This document shows positions 1 to 14,000 of a stretch of 64,000 nt of DNA, piece after piece. The stretch lies in contig CM037460.1 in the NCBI GenBank assembly GCA_021014325.1, positions 17,589,486-17,653,485 on the forward strand. The letters run 5' to 3'. Position numbers and translations under genes: made by a program. Position 1 is the first letter of the stretch. Every line of letters starts with the position of its first letter. This DNA is from Plazaster borealis (taxonomy: Eukaryota > Echinodermata > Asteroidea > Forcipulatida > Labidiasteridae). Under the pieces are notes generated by a model. It had not been told where the DNA came from, ran no database searches, and saw nothing but the letters and a program-made list of their open reading frames with translations.

Positions 1-570
1 AAGCTCAAGCTGTGGAGTTTGAAACATCGCGATCGCTGCATCGATCAACTTGGAATAAAAGTGACGAAAAGAAAAGATTTCATCAATCGCAATCGAGGCC
101 AAGATCTGATGAAAACTGTCAATAAAAGGCGTAAGTCGTTCGAAGACTTGAACGACCTGGTATAATGGCATGTTTGCTGTGCAAATATGAGCATTATTCA
201 TTTTAATAAATGGGACAGAATCAATGGGACAGAAACCAAAGCATTTTGTTAAATATAGTAGGAAAGAATTGCAGTTTGGGTTCTCTTCATGCACTAGCCA
301 GTGCAAATTACGGTCGTTAGCAAAACAAAATAAAAAATAATTATTATTATTATTTCGATTTGGCATCTAGCCTAAATAAAATTCATAATTGTTTGGCCTC
401 TAAAGCAAGCCCACTTTGCATTAAGCGATTTGCGTTGAAAATATTAGTTTATTGATCATAAATGTTATTATTGTCCTCTTTTTACATTTTGTGAGTTGCA
501 CGCCTGGTTATTTAATCTGCCCTCGAACTTAGTGCTCGGCGGTGCTACCCTTTTTCGGAATTCATCTCTG
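1..570. mobile_element. Truncated second copy of the 9479-10559 transposon
   Basis: From about position 20 the sequence closely matches 9965-10559 (shared GAAACATCGCGATCGCTGCA, shared GAACTTAGTGCTCGGCGGTG-like end) and ends in ATCTCTG at 570, the outer end of the terminal repeat. The left end lies before the window. Confidence 0.7.
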
Positions 571-655
571 CCGTAGGGTTACTGGCTCAATTTTTTTTAG
601 TGGACCAGAAAGTTGTTTTAATGGATTCCGATCTAACCGAGAAATAATTTGTCTA

Positions 656-1103
656 CACAGTTTATTTAGACTGTTTTTATTTGAACAAACACTATGAGAA
701 GATTTATCTCACTTGTCCTGTGGGGAAGTTTACTTTGATAATCAACAGAATTGAAAGATATTTATCAGACTCAAAGTCAACATTTGAACATAAATTTTTG
801 TTTATATGGAGTGAGTTATTATTTAGTTGAAAAAGCACATGACCTCCGCAGGCCCAAGGCCAGTGATTTTAGCATGGGACCAGTAAACTCATGACTGGAC
901 AAGTCCGGCGGTCTTGTGTTTTACAATTGATTAGTTAATACCACCTCACTGTGTAATATCTTGAACAGAAACAAATTATGTTCAAATATAGACTTTGACT
1001 GATAAATATCTTTCAATTCTGTCAAATAATTAGTATACTTATTAAAGACAAATGAGATAAATCTTTATATAAAAACAGTTAAATGCATGTTCAACTGTGT
1101 CAG
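656..1103. mobile_element. Palindromic MITE
   Basis: Arms about 700-815 and 958-1072 are inverted copies: TTGAAAGATATTTATCAG on one side recurs as its reverse complement on the other. Outer ends CACAGTT / AACTGTG. Lies upstream of visible RBL exon 1. Confidence 0.55.
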
Positions 1104-1432
1104 GAAATTTGTTTTCTCTATTGATTCTGTTCTTGTGAAAACAATTCTGGTCCAATGAACATTTTGAGCTACAAGCCCTGCGGTCTTGTGGATTTTCCCC
1201 AAAAATTTGAGCCTCGGTTTTACTTGCCGCTCTGGCCTCGGGTCTGCGGTCCTGTGTAAATTTTTATTCCTGCTGAATAGTTTTTAAAGAAGACTGATTT
1301 TCTGAGAGATCTAGATTAATGGTCTATTATATTTATTGAGGATGTTTAACCTATTCATTTTTGAAAGTTATGATTTTCATCACTGAGTTGTTACTGCTAT
1401 TTTTTTTCAAACTGCCTCTAGCTACCCGACAA

Positions 1433-1605
1433 TCTCGTTGGTTTAGTGGTAAGACATCTGCACTAGAATGGCAAAGGTCATGGGCTGAATCCCACCCGAG
1501 TAATGTGGATTTTTGTACACAGTACTCGGGAAAGTACTGAGTATACAGTGCTTTAAATCAGTATGGGTAAAACCATACTAATGGTCTTTATTCCCCAATG
1601 CAAAT
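1433..1605 (+). mobile_element. tRNA-derived SINE (family S2)
   Basis: tRNA-like head with A-box-like TTTAGTGGTAAGACATCTGC and B-box-like CTGAATCCC, followed by CGAGTAATGTGGATTTTTGT and GGGAAAGTACTGAGTATACA. Similar copies at 52222-52425 (+) and 22592-22775 (-). Confidence 0.65.
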
Positions 1606-1898
1606 TTTACATCTATTACATTTTTGTATCATTTTTTCTTTTCATTTGGATAAGTAGAAGGTAGTTTGTTGCATTAAGAATATTTGTTAGAGACCGACAC
1701 TTTGTACATTATTTGTATGCCTGAACCTGTTAAATTGGGCTATTTTGTACCTTCTATGTATTTCAAAACCAAATGTTCCTCAAAAATGTTTTAATGTGCA
1801 AAAATGGAAGTACCCGGTTTGAATATTTCAGGATGTATACAAATTGCTAACTGTATTTGACCGAATGTATTAACAACGTTCATTTGTCTCACCCACAG

Positions 1899-2024
1899 GT
1901 AATTTCCCAGCAATCAGTGATGATCTCGTGAATTCCTATCACTTACTCCTGTGCTGTTTGGACCTGGTATTTGCCAACATTGTCCTGGCCAATCGTAGAG
2001 ACCTCCTCAACCCTGACTTCTCAG
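1899..2024 (+). CDS. RBL1: RBL visible exon 1 (N-terminal cyclin-like region)
   Basis: Acceptor CCCACAG before 1899, donor GTGAGC after 2024. The exon begins in phase with two bases of a split Gly codon and reads [19 protein letters not shown] then [19 protein letters not shown], the conserved N-terminal segment of p107/p130. Earlier coding exons are expected before position 1; none is visible in 1-1898. Confidence 0.93.
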
Positions 2025-5000
2025 GTGAGCTTAGAGTGCTTCTGGTCTTGGCTCAATTTCATAGAGCTGCTTAAGCACAAAAAGTAGATAAGCACAATAA
2101 AATTATGCTTACCAGAATATGGTTACCAACCAAAATGCTATTTCTCATGTACAAAATATGACCGGTATCCTGCTAATTTTTGCTCAGAAAAAAATGTTAA
2201 GGCAATATTTTGTGCTTAAGCAGCTCTTTAATTGGGCCCTGGTCACTGCCTTACATGTAGTTTCAGGAGTTGATAATTGTCTGCTTTCTTTTTTAGTGTT
2301 ATCTTCTTGACTACAACAACAACTTCAATATTTTGAATCATTTTTCAGGTCTTCCAGAGAACTACACAAGTCGTACTTATGCAGTGCCACAAGATTGCCC
2401 TTGCATCATAGAGAAGCTATGTGAACTCCATGATGGTTTAGTCCTGGAGGCAAAGGGCATCAAAGAGCACTGGTGGAAACCTCACATCAGAAAACTCATT
2501 GATGAAAAGGTAAAAAATTGCAGGTTGTAGAATGAACAGATTGTATTTTTGTTTGTACTGATTTAGTTTGCTACCAGCGTTCTCCCTTAAAGGTATTATA
2601 CAGGATTGATAAGGATAAAAACATCATTGTTTAATTTTAGTCTGAAAGCTTACTTATTATGAAGTTCATACTAGAACCATTTTTCTGTGAAATATTTCCC
2701 TCTCAGCTCTGAAATGAAGTCATCTGAAAACCTAAAAAAAAAAATTAAAAACAACAGCCAATTTTGGTTATTAATCCGAAGTTAAGGACAATGTGTTTAC
2801 ATGCTGAAAATTGTGCGTGGTTTTTCACTATTTTCTCCTGATTCACAAAACGGATTGAACCCAAATTTTCATAGGTTTGTTATTTCATGTATATGGTTGA
2901 TCACACAAAACATGAACACGGTCTACGACTATTTTTTCAGCTCTACCAATCCTGTATAGTACCTTTAACAGTGGTCCGCTGGCCAAATGCCAGTTAAAAC
3001 CCCTGAGGACCAGTCAAAATTTATTCCAAGTGGTCCGGCTGGCTAGTTCAGTGTTGAAAAGTGTCCCTATTTCATTTGAAATATGACATAGTGAAAAAGC
3101 TGGCGGTCTAGTGAAATGACAAGCTAACTGGTCCTGCTGGCTAGTCACTGAACAAGTTGAGGGCAAACCCTGGTTGCCATTTTAGGCCAAAGAATACAAC
3201 ACAGAAAAAACTGACAGTTTTCATGACCTAAGAATTATTATGCATATCACCATAATCAGTTCCAACAATGTGAGTGTTGAGTTACCTTATGGCGATGGAT
3301 TTTGATAGAGTGAGGAAGGATCCTCAAAAACCATTCCAGGGAATTTGGGTTATCATTTATTTAGTAGGTTTAATCAGAGTCCAGCTGTTTGGGTGTCGAG
3401 TTACTGAATGGTTCGTATCACCGCAATGGTGATTTATAGGCAAAATTATAAAGAAAGATACAATAAAAGTCACATGTGAAAGTTTCAGCTGCATGCAGTG
3501 TGTACTTGCTGACAAAAACAGCACAGAAACTGTCATGGTATTTCACAAGAACATCAAATCCATCCACGTTCAGCGAGGTTTCAGCGAGGTGACAGCGGGA
3601 ACAAACCGCATCTCTGGCCGCAGCATGCGCAAATGGACACCAACCCTCAGAAATCTGTGAAACGAATCATGCATGAATTGTTTCTCAGTTTTAGTTGTTT
3701 TGGGTGAAAAATTATCAAAACCATATAACTATGAAGGGAATCCTATCTCAAAATAGTTACTCTCAAAAGCTGTAGTACTTCTCACAAGTAAGTTTGTTAT
3801 GGTCAATAATTTTTGGAGTAGTTACCAATCTATGACCCTACCTTAAACATCGATTCACTCAGTTTTGTTTTTCAGTCAAATTCCCCTCAAATAATGTATC
3901 CCCTTCAAATATTCCTCCATTAGGTGCTGAAAGGGAACTTGGACAAATTGTCAGGACTTGTGGACACTAGTTCATTTGAACTGAACAGGTAAGCTTACGT
4001 TGGAAAATATTGTAGAAATAGAACACAAAGAAAGCTGAACTAAATTGTTGGTCAAGTTCACACAAGGACCAATGGTTAACTGGTGGTTGTTTAGTGGCAT
4101 ACGTAGGGCATAAGCACAGAAGTTGAAGTGCGAACGACTCTAATCATGTCATGTCAACACGACTGGCGACTCAATGTGCATTATCATTTTTCTGATAACT
4201 GGTCCACTCTGCATTGTGTTATTAAAACGGCTATTGATAGCCAGCGATGCGACCATGCCCGGTAGTCTGTTTCCAAATAGTCAACTAGCGTAGTCCAACC
4301 ATATAGCCTGCCCGATATGGAGCAGAGGGTGGTCCCCCCCCCCAATGTTCCCATACTATAACACACTATTTTCCTCTTGTATAGAACTCCCCCCCCCCCC
4401 CTAAAATCCTCAAAAAAATTCCTGAGATTCCAAGCACACAATGAAGCCCCATATCGAGCACCAATTGTCCAACCAGCGTCGACTAAATAGAGTTCAAGCT
4501 AACTTAGTCGAACTATGGTCAACTATAGTTTTTGCGCGAACTTGGCCATTGTCTGTGACTGCTGTGCTGCCCTCTATCTATTTCAGCTGTGGATTCCCTC
4601 TATGTGATGACGTGCATTTCGTTATAAGCCCTGAACATCAAAACCCTTCAAAATCCAACTGCATATTTTGTTTGATTCTGTTGGACTGAGGACTGCACTA
4701 GAAAAGTTATTATGCTTTACATAGGATCAGGCATATCACCATAATCAGAGTCCAACAGTTTAGGTGTTAAGTTACTGAATGGTGATGGGCTCAGGACTGC
4801 ACTAGTAAACTTATGCTTAACAGGGGATCAGCCATATCCTGAATTGGCATATGTACACCTGATTACATTCCAATTTATCAAGTCTTGTATACAATTACTT
4901 ATGTTTTTCTCTCATTTTCCCTCGCTTTATGTGTTTTGTATAATCCATTCTGTATTTATAGTTCTGTTAATTTTAAAACTGTATGCAATAACTAGTTGGG

Positions 5001-8000
5001 TTTTTTCTTCTTTTCTAAACGAACTATTGATTGCTATACATGTACACTTCTCCTTATTCTTGTTCAATAATTTTCATCATTATTCTTAAATTGTTATTAA
5101 TTCACTTATTAACTAAAGGGACCAGGGCGTGTATTAACCTTTTTCCTAGTGCCCTCCATTGTAACCATTTTGTATCAATTCTTGTATTGACAGAACTGTG
5201 ATATATGGAAATAAACAAACAAACAATCAAACAAACCATAATCAGAGTCCAACACTTTGGGTGTTGAGTATACTGAATGGTGTTGGACTGAGGACTGCAC
5301 TAGTAAACTGAGCATGCTTTACATGGGATCAGGCATACCCCCGTAATCAGAGTCCAACAGTTTGGGTGTTGAGTTACTGTATGGTGTTGGACTGAGGACT
5401 GCACTAGTAAACTGAGTGTGCTTTACATGGGATCAGGCATCCAACCATAATCAGAGTCCAACAGTTTGGGTGTTGAGTTACTGAATGGTGTTGAACTGAT
5501 GACTGTATTAGTAAACTGAGTATGCGTTACATGGGATCAGGCATACCACCATAATCAGAGTCCAACAGTTTGGGTGTTGAGTTACTGAATGGTGTTGGAC
5601 TGAGGACTGCACTAGTAAACTGATTATGCTTTACATGGGATCAGGCATCCAACCATAATCAGAGTCCAACAGTTTGGGTGTTGAGTTACTGAATGGTGTT
5701 GAACTGATGACTGCACTAGTAAACTGAGTGTGCTTTACATGGGATCAGGCATACCACCAAAATCAGAGTCCAACAATTTGGGTGTTGAGTTACTGAATGG
5801 CGATGGATTTTGATAGAGTGATGAAGTATCCTGGGATATCATTCAAGGGAGTTTAGGTTAACATTTATTTAGTAAGTTGACTGTTTTTGTTGAAATGTTT
5901 ACATTCGCAGTAAAAGCATCAACAAACAGTACGAAGAGTATGTCCTGACCAAGGGAGATTTTGACGAGCGGATTTTCCTGAGCGACGATGCAAACGAGGA
6001 GATAGGAACGCCAGCGAAGTCGCCCGCCATGAAAGAAGCCGCTAGTCTGGAAGAGAGGATGCAGGCTAAACGAAACCTGCCTCAGTATATTGAGAAGGTA
6101 GGGTACTAGTCCTTGAAAAAAAACAGTGTGGATGCTTTTATTGAAATTATGTCCTTAGTCTTGCCAGATTTTCATGTAAAATTTTCACAAAAGGTTAGAA
6201 GCATTCTGTCCCGATGCACATTCCAGGTTTAAAAATAAAGTCAAAGAGTGGTTTTTGTCAACGTAATGCTGATTTAAAGGCAAAACTATGTAGAAAGATA
6301 CAATGAAAGTCACTATGAGAAAGTTTCAGTTGAATACAGTGTCTACTTGATGAGAAAACGGCAGAAAATGTCACAGTATTTTCAAAAGAACTTCCAAATC
6401 CATTTACGTTTAGCGAGGTGACAGTGGGTACCAACCGCATTTCTGGTGATCGGACACCAACCCTCAGAAATCTGGGAAACAAATCATGCATGAATCGCAT
6501 CACAGTTACAAAACTTTTTTTGTGAAAAATCATCCAAACCATACTTCAAAGGGAATCCTTTCTCGAAATAGTGCTTCTCACCAAGTAAGTTTTTGTGGTT
6601 ATTATTAATTTGTTGGAGTATTTACCAATAAGTGCTCCTACCTTTAAGGCAAAACACATTTATTGTTTGGCAAATAATTGGCAGATAGCTGAGAACCACT
6701 CTTTTATCCTTGATCTCCTCTGCAGGTCAAGACCCTCTGTCCATCCACACCCCTCACCAACCGGCGCTATCTGAAAGATAAAGACCCGACAGTCACCCCG
6801 GTCTCCACAGCAACCCAGACGGTCAGTCGGCTGCAAGCATTGTTGGCAGGACGCAAGGTGGGCCCCAGTGATGAACTGCAGGCCATGCTGACTGAGTGCT
6901 GCAGCCAGGACATCGCTGAGTCCATCATCAACCGCGTCAAAGAGATGGGAGAGTTGTTCTGTCACAGATATACTCAGGTGAGTTTTTGTTGTCATTGTGC
7001 ATATTATTAAAAATAATAATAATATGTTAATACTTTGCATTCTGCTGGTTTCATGCGCGTACCAGCTACTATAAATTGATACATGGTCTGCGCGTATATG
7101 AGGCACAAACTATCCTTGCCAAAAAAACAATACGCACAAAGAAAACGTCCCATCTGAAGGACGAAGCAATAATGGTTAAGTGTCTTGCTTAAGGACACAA
7201 GCATCAAGACCAGGACTCAAACCCACACTCTGCTGATCAGAAACACCAGAACTTGAGTCTGGTGCTTTAAACTGCTCGGCCACGGCGTACCATGATGCTA
7301 TGGACTCAAAATCATTTGACGTCATCACCCGCAATTAATCTTGGTTGCGCCATTTAGAGAGTTGAAACCCCCTAGTAATTTTGAGATTTGGCCAATGACA
7401 CATGGTTTGACGCGCACCATAATGTATGTTAACTTGGGAAACCTTGGCCATGTCAATTGAGGACATGACCTTTACTTTGACCTTTGTAGTGGGTCGTAGG
7501 TAGGTCGATACTTGCAGCCATTTGTGGCTATGGTTTTTAAAGGGATAAAATTTTGTTAAAAATTGCCACCTGGATGGCTGCTGTGTATTTTGACAAGAAA
7601 TATTGACAAAATACTTATCCATGTATTAAAACCATTGAGTGAGGGCTGGTAACACTAACTCATGGCACGTGTTATTTATTTCATAGTTTTCTCCAAAGTG
7701 GAATGCCCTGGGGTAGTCAAAATCCTTGATATCCTAGACTGGACCATTCCAAATCTAAGAGGGGTATCAGGTCCAAGAGTTGTGTAGGTTTCTTTTTTGA
7801 GGGGCTGAAAAATATTTTCATTCATATACTTTGTGCACAAAATTGTACATACAGACCTATCCAGATCTAACCCTATGATAAAGTGGAGCCATCGGTTCTT
7901 TGTAGCAGGCTTCCAGATGTCTTACTGGCAGCCTGTGCTAGGTTCTGTGGTTTCCAACACCCCTCGATCCCCCCTGCTGCCAATCAAACTTGTTGCCTTA

Positions 8001-11000
8001 CTGGAGAGCCAGTAACTAGTGGAACCTTCCTGCATTTGTGTAATTCCCGAGGGTTCACTTCAGTTGAAGAAAGTTGTCGCAAAACTATTTGTTGCTGTGA
8101 CAGTTGCCTCTCAACATTGCTTTCAAATTGTTTCTGTTTGACAGGATGACGGTAATGGACCTCCGATTGATTTTGCTAAGAGGAGGTTAACGTTGGCAAA
8201 GAGTCTCTACTACAAAGCCTTGGAGAATATCCTAGCTAGCGAGAAGAGACGAGTGGAACACAAAGGAAAGACGGACTTATCGGTAAGGAGCTGACTTGGG
8301 CAATTCATGAAAGTGCTAAGTGGAATGGGCACCAGCCAAAATGTTGTGGAATGTGCATGCTTGTGACTGGTGCCATGGTTATAATAAGAGTGACCTTGTA
8401 CTTTCATGGGCCTTTCCTAGCAGGCGAGATAGTACATCGGTCATATGCAAAATTTTACATGTGGCGCGAAAACACCACTTCTCAACTTGCCTTGTGGGCT
8501 CCCAAAAACTGTGCAAACTACTTGTTTGAAATGCTCATATTTCTTCCTTTTCAGATGTGAATAAGAACTTTTTTAAATGTGTTAATTTATTTTTGAGTGT
8601 AATGTTACTTCATTTTGACCATTAAACGGGTTGTGATCGCTACCATTCCTACATCAGAGAGATACATTTATGACAATACACGTTTAAAATCTGGCCAACT
8701 AAAACTTCCTCGCACGGTGGGCTACTTAACAAAAAGCTTTACACAAGATCTGACCTACCTACTAGTACTATGGTAAAATATGCTTTCTTTCTGCCTATGG
8801 GTTTATTTGTGTAATGCTATTCATGGTTAAAAAAGGACTGTAAGTCATTGATTAACCCTTGAGCACCGCCAACGTTCTGAAACGTCATGCTGAATATCCA
8901 TCCACAGGCCTCCAACGTTCCCATACGTCTAGACTGACTTAAGACTGGTCCCCTGTTTTTATCCGTGATGAGTAATACACTTTATTCACGAGCCTCAAAG
9001 TGTGACGTCAGGTGTCCAGGCTACCTTACCTTTTACCCTTCGAGTGCCGCTGACGTTCTGAAACGTCATACTGAATATCCATCCACAGGCCACCAACGTT
9101 TTCATACGTTCTAAAGAAATGGCCGGCCTGTGGATACAGAATTACCAACACGTGGCTGGCACTGTAAGGGTTAACTTCTGAACAAACCAAACTTGGAAAA
9201 GTGTGTTAAATTCAACATTTTATAGAGAAAATGTTCTTATGTGTAATTTATGATTTTTGTTTGTTTCTTTGCAGACATTACTAGATCATGACATCTTCCA
9301 TCGTTCACTCCTTGCATGCTGCTTAGAAGTCATTATATTTGCATATAACTCACAAAAGTAAGTCATGAAGAAAGACGTTGTATCTCTTGAAGATCATATG
9401 TTTTGTATTCAGAGAAGTCTGCATACATTGCTTGGCTCACTTTAAGTCGGTTAAACTTCTGAACAAAAAAAATACCAGCAGAGATGCCAACATACACGAT
9501 TTGGGCGTAGAAAATACGATTTTGAGCCGTGAATACGCCGCTACGATAATCTTAAATTAAATACGATAAACAAGCCGCCCAGTGTAAATGTAGTTACAAT
9601 GTATCATGATAAAAACTAAAACTAAGTATAAAATGAAAAAACTATAAAAAATGTTGACTGCTGCCGCGTGGTTAAAAGTGATGAGCGGCGCCGAATTCAC
9701 ACGCGGTTTGGTGCTTATTTAGGAGGTACCAATCCCATAAACTATCGCATTCAGGATTTGCCTCCCTGACACACGCGTAGCACAGAGCACACACTGAGCC
9801 TCAAGTCTCCTTGTACAGCATACATTCTACAGTCGCTTTTGTAGAGACTGGTTCCGCAGTTTTTCTAACGCTTTACGACTGTGGGATGCGGCGGCAAACA
9901 GACACTGTGATAACTTTTATCTAAAATGCAATTCGCAAGTTCAGCGCGCGCCGTCGTGGACGGTTTGTTTGAAACATCGCGATCGCTGCAGCGATCAACT
10001 AAAATACCGGTGACAACAAGAAAATATTTCATCGATCGCAATCGAGGCCAAAAAAGTTGTTAAGAATGCAGTGGGTGGAAATGGAATTGGTTGGAAAGGC
10101 CAATTGACGAAATTGCTCTTGCTGAAGTCGTTTGAAGACTTGACTGGCCTGCTGTGGTCAGGTGGTGTGACGTATTTTTTTACTATTTTGCTGTACAAAC
10201 GTGAGCATTATTCATTTTAATAAACAATGGGACAGAAAAACAAAGCATTTTGTTGAGTTTAATTGGAAAGGGTTCTCTTCATGCACAAGCTAGTGCAAAT
10301 TGCGGTCCAATACCAAAAAAAAAAAAGGTTTTTTTTTTTGTTTTGTTTTTTTTAAAATCAAGCCTGAGAATACAATTCATAATTGTTTGACCTCTAGAGC
10401 AGGCCGCTTTGCAATAAGTGATTTTCGCTGAAAGTGTTAGTTTATATCATAAATGTCATAATTTTCCTCTTTTTACGGCTCGGTGAGTTGTATGCCTGAT
10501 ATGAAACTTAAGTGCTCGGCGGTGCTACTCTTTTTGGGAATTCAATGTTGGCATCTCTGTACCAGGGTATTTTAATAATAAAAGTAATAGTGGCTTCTTA
10601 TATAGCGCTCATATCCGTCACTCAGTGACGCTCGAGGCGCTTCAACAATCAGTATTTTACTGCAAGGTATGTGGGGCTGCGTAAGTATGAGACCTACTCC
10701 TTTACATAGCACCATGTAATGGTTTACAAGGTGCTGTGGCGCAACATGCAGCCAAACAAACCAGGAAGACCGGGGCGAACCCCTTCTCTTTACGAAAAGT
10801 GCACTGGGTTCTTTTACGTGCATTACACAACACATGGTACCTACAGCTTTACGCCTCATCCGAAGGACGCAGCAATAGTGGTTAAGTGTCACGACCGGGA
10901 CTCGAACCCACACTCTGCTGATCAGAAACACCAGAGCTTGAGTCCGGTGTTCTTATCCGCTCGGCCATGACACGCCAAACCTCGGCTTGGCCTCAGGCTT

Positions 11001-14000
11001 GGGCTTCGTCATCCGTTTTAGAACAGTGTACGTATTGCACAGTGTTTCCAACATCAAACGAAGCCCGGAGATTAACATGGTCCTTTTTTTTAAGCTGCGC
11101 CAGTGATAGTATTTTTGAGTCTGTCCATTAAACAAAAAAATTGTTCTGTATTAATAGGCATGTCACTCACGCGCTGCCGTTCGTCAGCAGCCCGTGATTT
11201 CTGTGTGCACCATGTGTACGTTGAGCTCCATGCAAAAGCCACCGTGCAGTTGAGTGTGGTGCATCGGTGCACAATGTAGCCTCTTAAAAGCGATGTTTTA
11301 ACTGGAAACGAGGTTGTTATATAGAGAGGTTGAAGCTCTGGCCATGCGATTACGTGCAAATAATTTTTCAAGATGGCGACCAGAAGCGGTTCGAAGCGAC
11401 AACGCAAGAACTTGTAATATTCTTAATGAATAAATGCAGATATAAAAATTATTGTCCCCCCATATGAATTTACAGTTATTAATCATCTTTCAATTCATGT
11501 ATGAAACTTAAACTTACGCCTTCGGTAACGATTGCTGTGGACACCGATGTGGATTAGCTGGACTTCTACCTATTTTTCAACTTCATTGTCTTCCCATCAG
11601 TGATTATTGAAATAATCAGGCATTTTCAAGTATTTATTACACAAAAATAAATTAAGATAGCACTGTACTTTTTTTTGCTCCTTGTAATATGGCCAGAAGT
11701 CCATCAAGAAAGCATCATTTAAACATTTATGACGAAAATTTCATTGTTGAAAATTGCAATAAAAAATGATGAAAAACTCTAATTATCGTCTTTTGTGAAA
11801 AATAGCGTGAATTGGGGTATATTTTTGTGCTTTGTTTTTCAACATAGCTCGAAAACGGAATGTCGGATTTTAGTTTTTTTTGCAGTTCTGAGTTTCTTTC
11901 TTCATAGGCCTACTTCTTCATTTAGAAATGATTTTGAGCCATAAGGACACACTTTGAAAAATGGTGTGACATGCCTAGTATTAAGTGAAGATAAGCTTGA
12001 AAAGTTTTACCTTAAAGGCATCGCACACTAGTGGTAATTGTCAGAGACCAGTGTTCTCATTTGGTGTATCCCAACATGCATAAAATAACCAGCCTGTGAA
12101 AATTTGGGCTCAATTGGTCATCGAAGTTGCAAGAAAATGATGAAAGAAAAAACACCCTTGTTGTACAAATTTGTGTGCTTTCAGATAGGAATAAAAACCT
12201 CTTGCAAGAAGTTTTAATTATTTTAGTGAGAAATTACCTCTTTCTCAAAAACTACGTTACTTCAGAGGGAGTCGTTTCTCACAATGTTTTATACCATCAA
12301 CAGCTCTCTGTTGCTTGTTACCAAGTCAGTTTTTATGCTAATATATATTTTGAGTAATTACCAAACGTGTGCAGTGCCTTTAATCAAAGTCATGTAATTT
12401 TAATTTTTATCAAACAAATGATTTGACTCTTACTAGAAAAGTTAAAATATCACATTGGCCTGTTTTTATTGAGCTGCATTTATAAGTACAAAAACAATTG
12501 TACTAACTGGAAAAAGGTTACCAACCAAAATACCATGTAAAAAGTACTGCATAAAGCTGGTTTCCTGCCAATTATTGCCTAGTAGAGAATACTTTCTACT
12601 TAGGCAGCTATGTGAAATTGGGGCCAAGGTTTTTACTGCACATATTTATTTAAGTCTTTCATTCTTGTACTTTAGGTCGTTTCCATGGATTCTGGAGATC
12701 TTTGAGTTGCCAGCATTCCACTTCTACAAAGTGATCGAGTTATTGCTGAGGGCGGAAGAAGGTCTCTCGAGGGACATCGTCAAGCACCTCAACCATGTGA
12801 GTAGCACTGTCAAAATGTTTTTGGTTACAGCATGTCTAGAAATACCCTCTGGACCAATGGCCAGAGTCCAATAATTTTAGCATTTGGATCAGTAACTCCA
12901 CAACCAAACAAGCCCTGCAAGTCTAGTGGTTTTCCAATCACACACTTTTGAAGATTTTTTAATGGCTTTTCAGTTGCAAACATCCTCCTTAAAGGTCAGC
13001 AAATATAGAAGATTTGTTTGGGTTGAACAAAGAAAAATTGACTAGAGCGGGACTTGAACCTGCCATCTTCGGATTAATGTGCCGGCACTCTACCAATTCA
13101 GCCCTATGTTGTCGCCGTCTCCCTATTTTGTCAATATCTTTGTTTGGGGGTGCCAGTCGGACGCCATTTACCCAGTCCGTTTCACTGTGGTTTATTACCA
13201 AATAAAAAAGAGAAAGGTTTCGCGCCAAAATGACAATACTTTGACATCATTTGTGGGATGTTGCTTTGATAATGCAACAAAGCGGCTATACAAAACAGAG
13301 CTCCCACAAATGATGTAACATGAGTGATGACGTCACAGGGCTTTTCGCGAATCTTTCTGAAAAGCACGGGAGAAGGGTATTCAAAATAATTTGTGTGTTT
13401 TTTTACAATTAAAATCTGTTTAATCTCATGTGAACTCATTTTTTTTTTTTTTTTTTTAACATTTAAAATAAATTTCAGCAAAGATCACTTGATTGTCATT
13501 TTGGTTCAAGCTGGTCTTTAAAGCAAATGTACAACATCGGTAATTGTCAAAGACCAGTATCCAGACTTTGTGTAACCCAACATATCCATGAAATAACAAA
13601 CCTGTGAAAATTTAAGCCCAATCGGTCATCAGAGTCAAATGAAAACGGTGAAAGACCCCTTTATTTGTTTTCACTGTTTTCAATCATTGGGTTTTTGTCT
13701 CGGGAGATAAAAAGTAATTGTTTCACTAATTTCTCAAAAACTAAAGCATTTTCAAGCAAAAATATTTCAAGGGAAGTTTTCCACCATGACCATCTTCATA
13801 CCATGTAATTTGTGTGCAAATCTGTGAACAATCATATTTTTAGTCTTACCAATGTTGCACACACCCTCTAAAAAAAACACTGAAATTACCGAACATTTTT
13901 GTTCAGGTGGAAGAGGAGATACTCCAGGACAGGGCGTGGCGGATTGACTCGCCAGTCTGGGGAGCGTTGAGGGAGTCTAAGGACGGCCCACCATCCTGTG

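Noticed and set aside
12127..12357. Recurring open frame beginning MQENDERKN (also at 31015 and 62509)
   Set aside because: It lies inside F1 MITE copies; the similarity between copies is nucleotide-level repeat identity and the frame breaks at different points. Not a gene.
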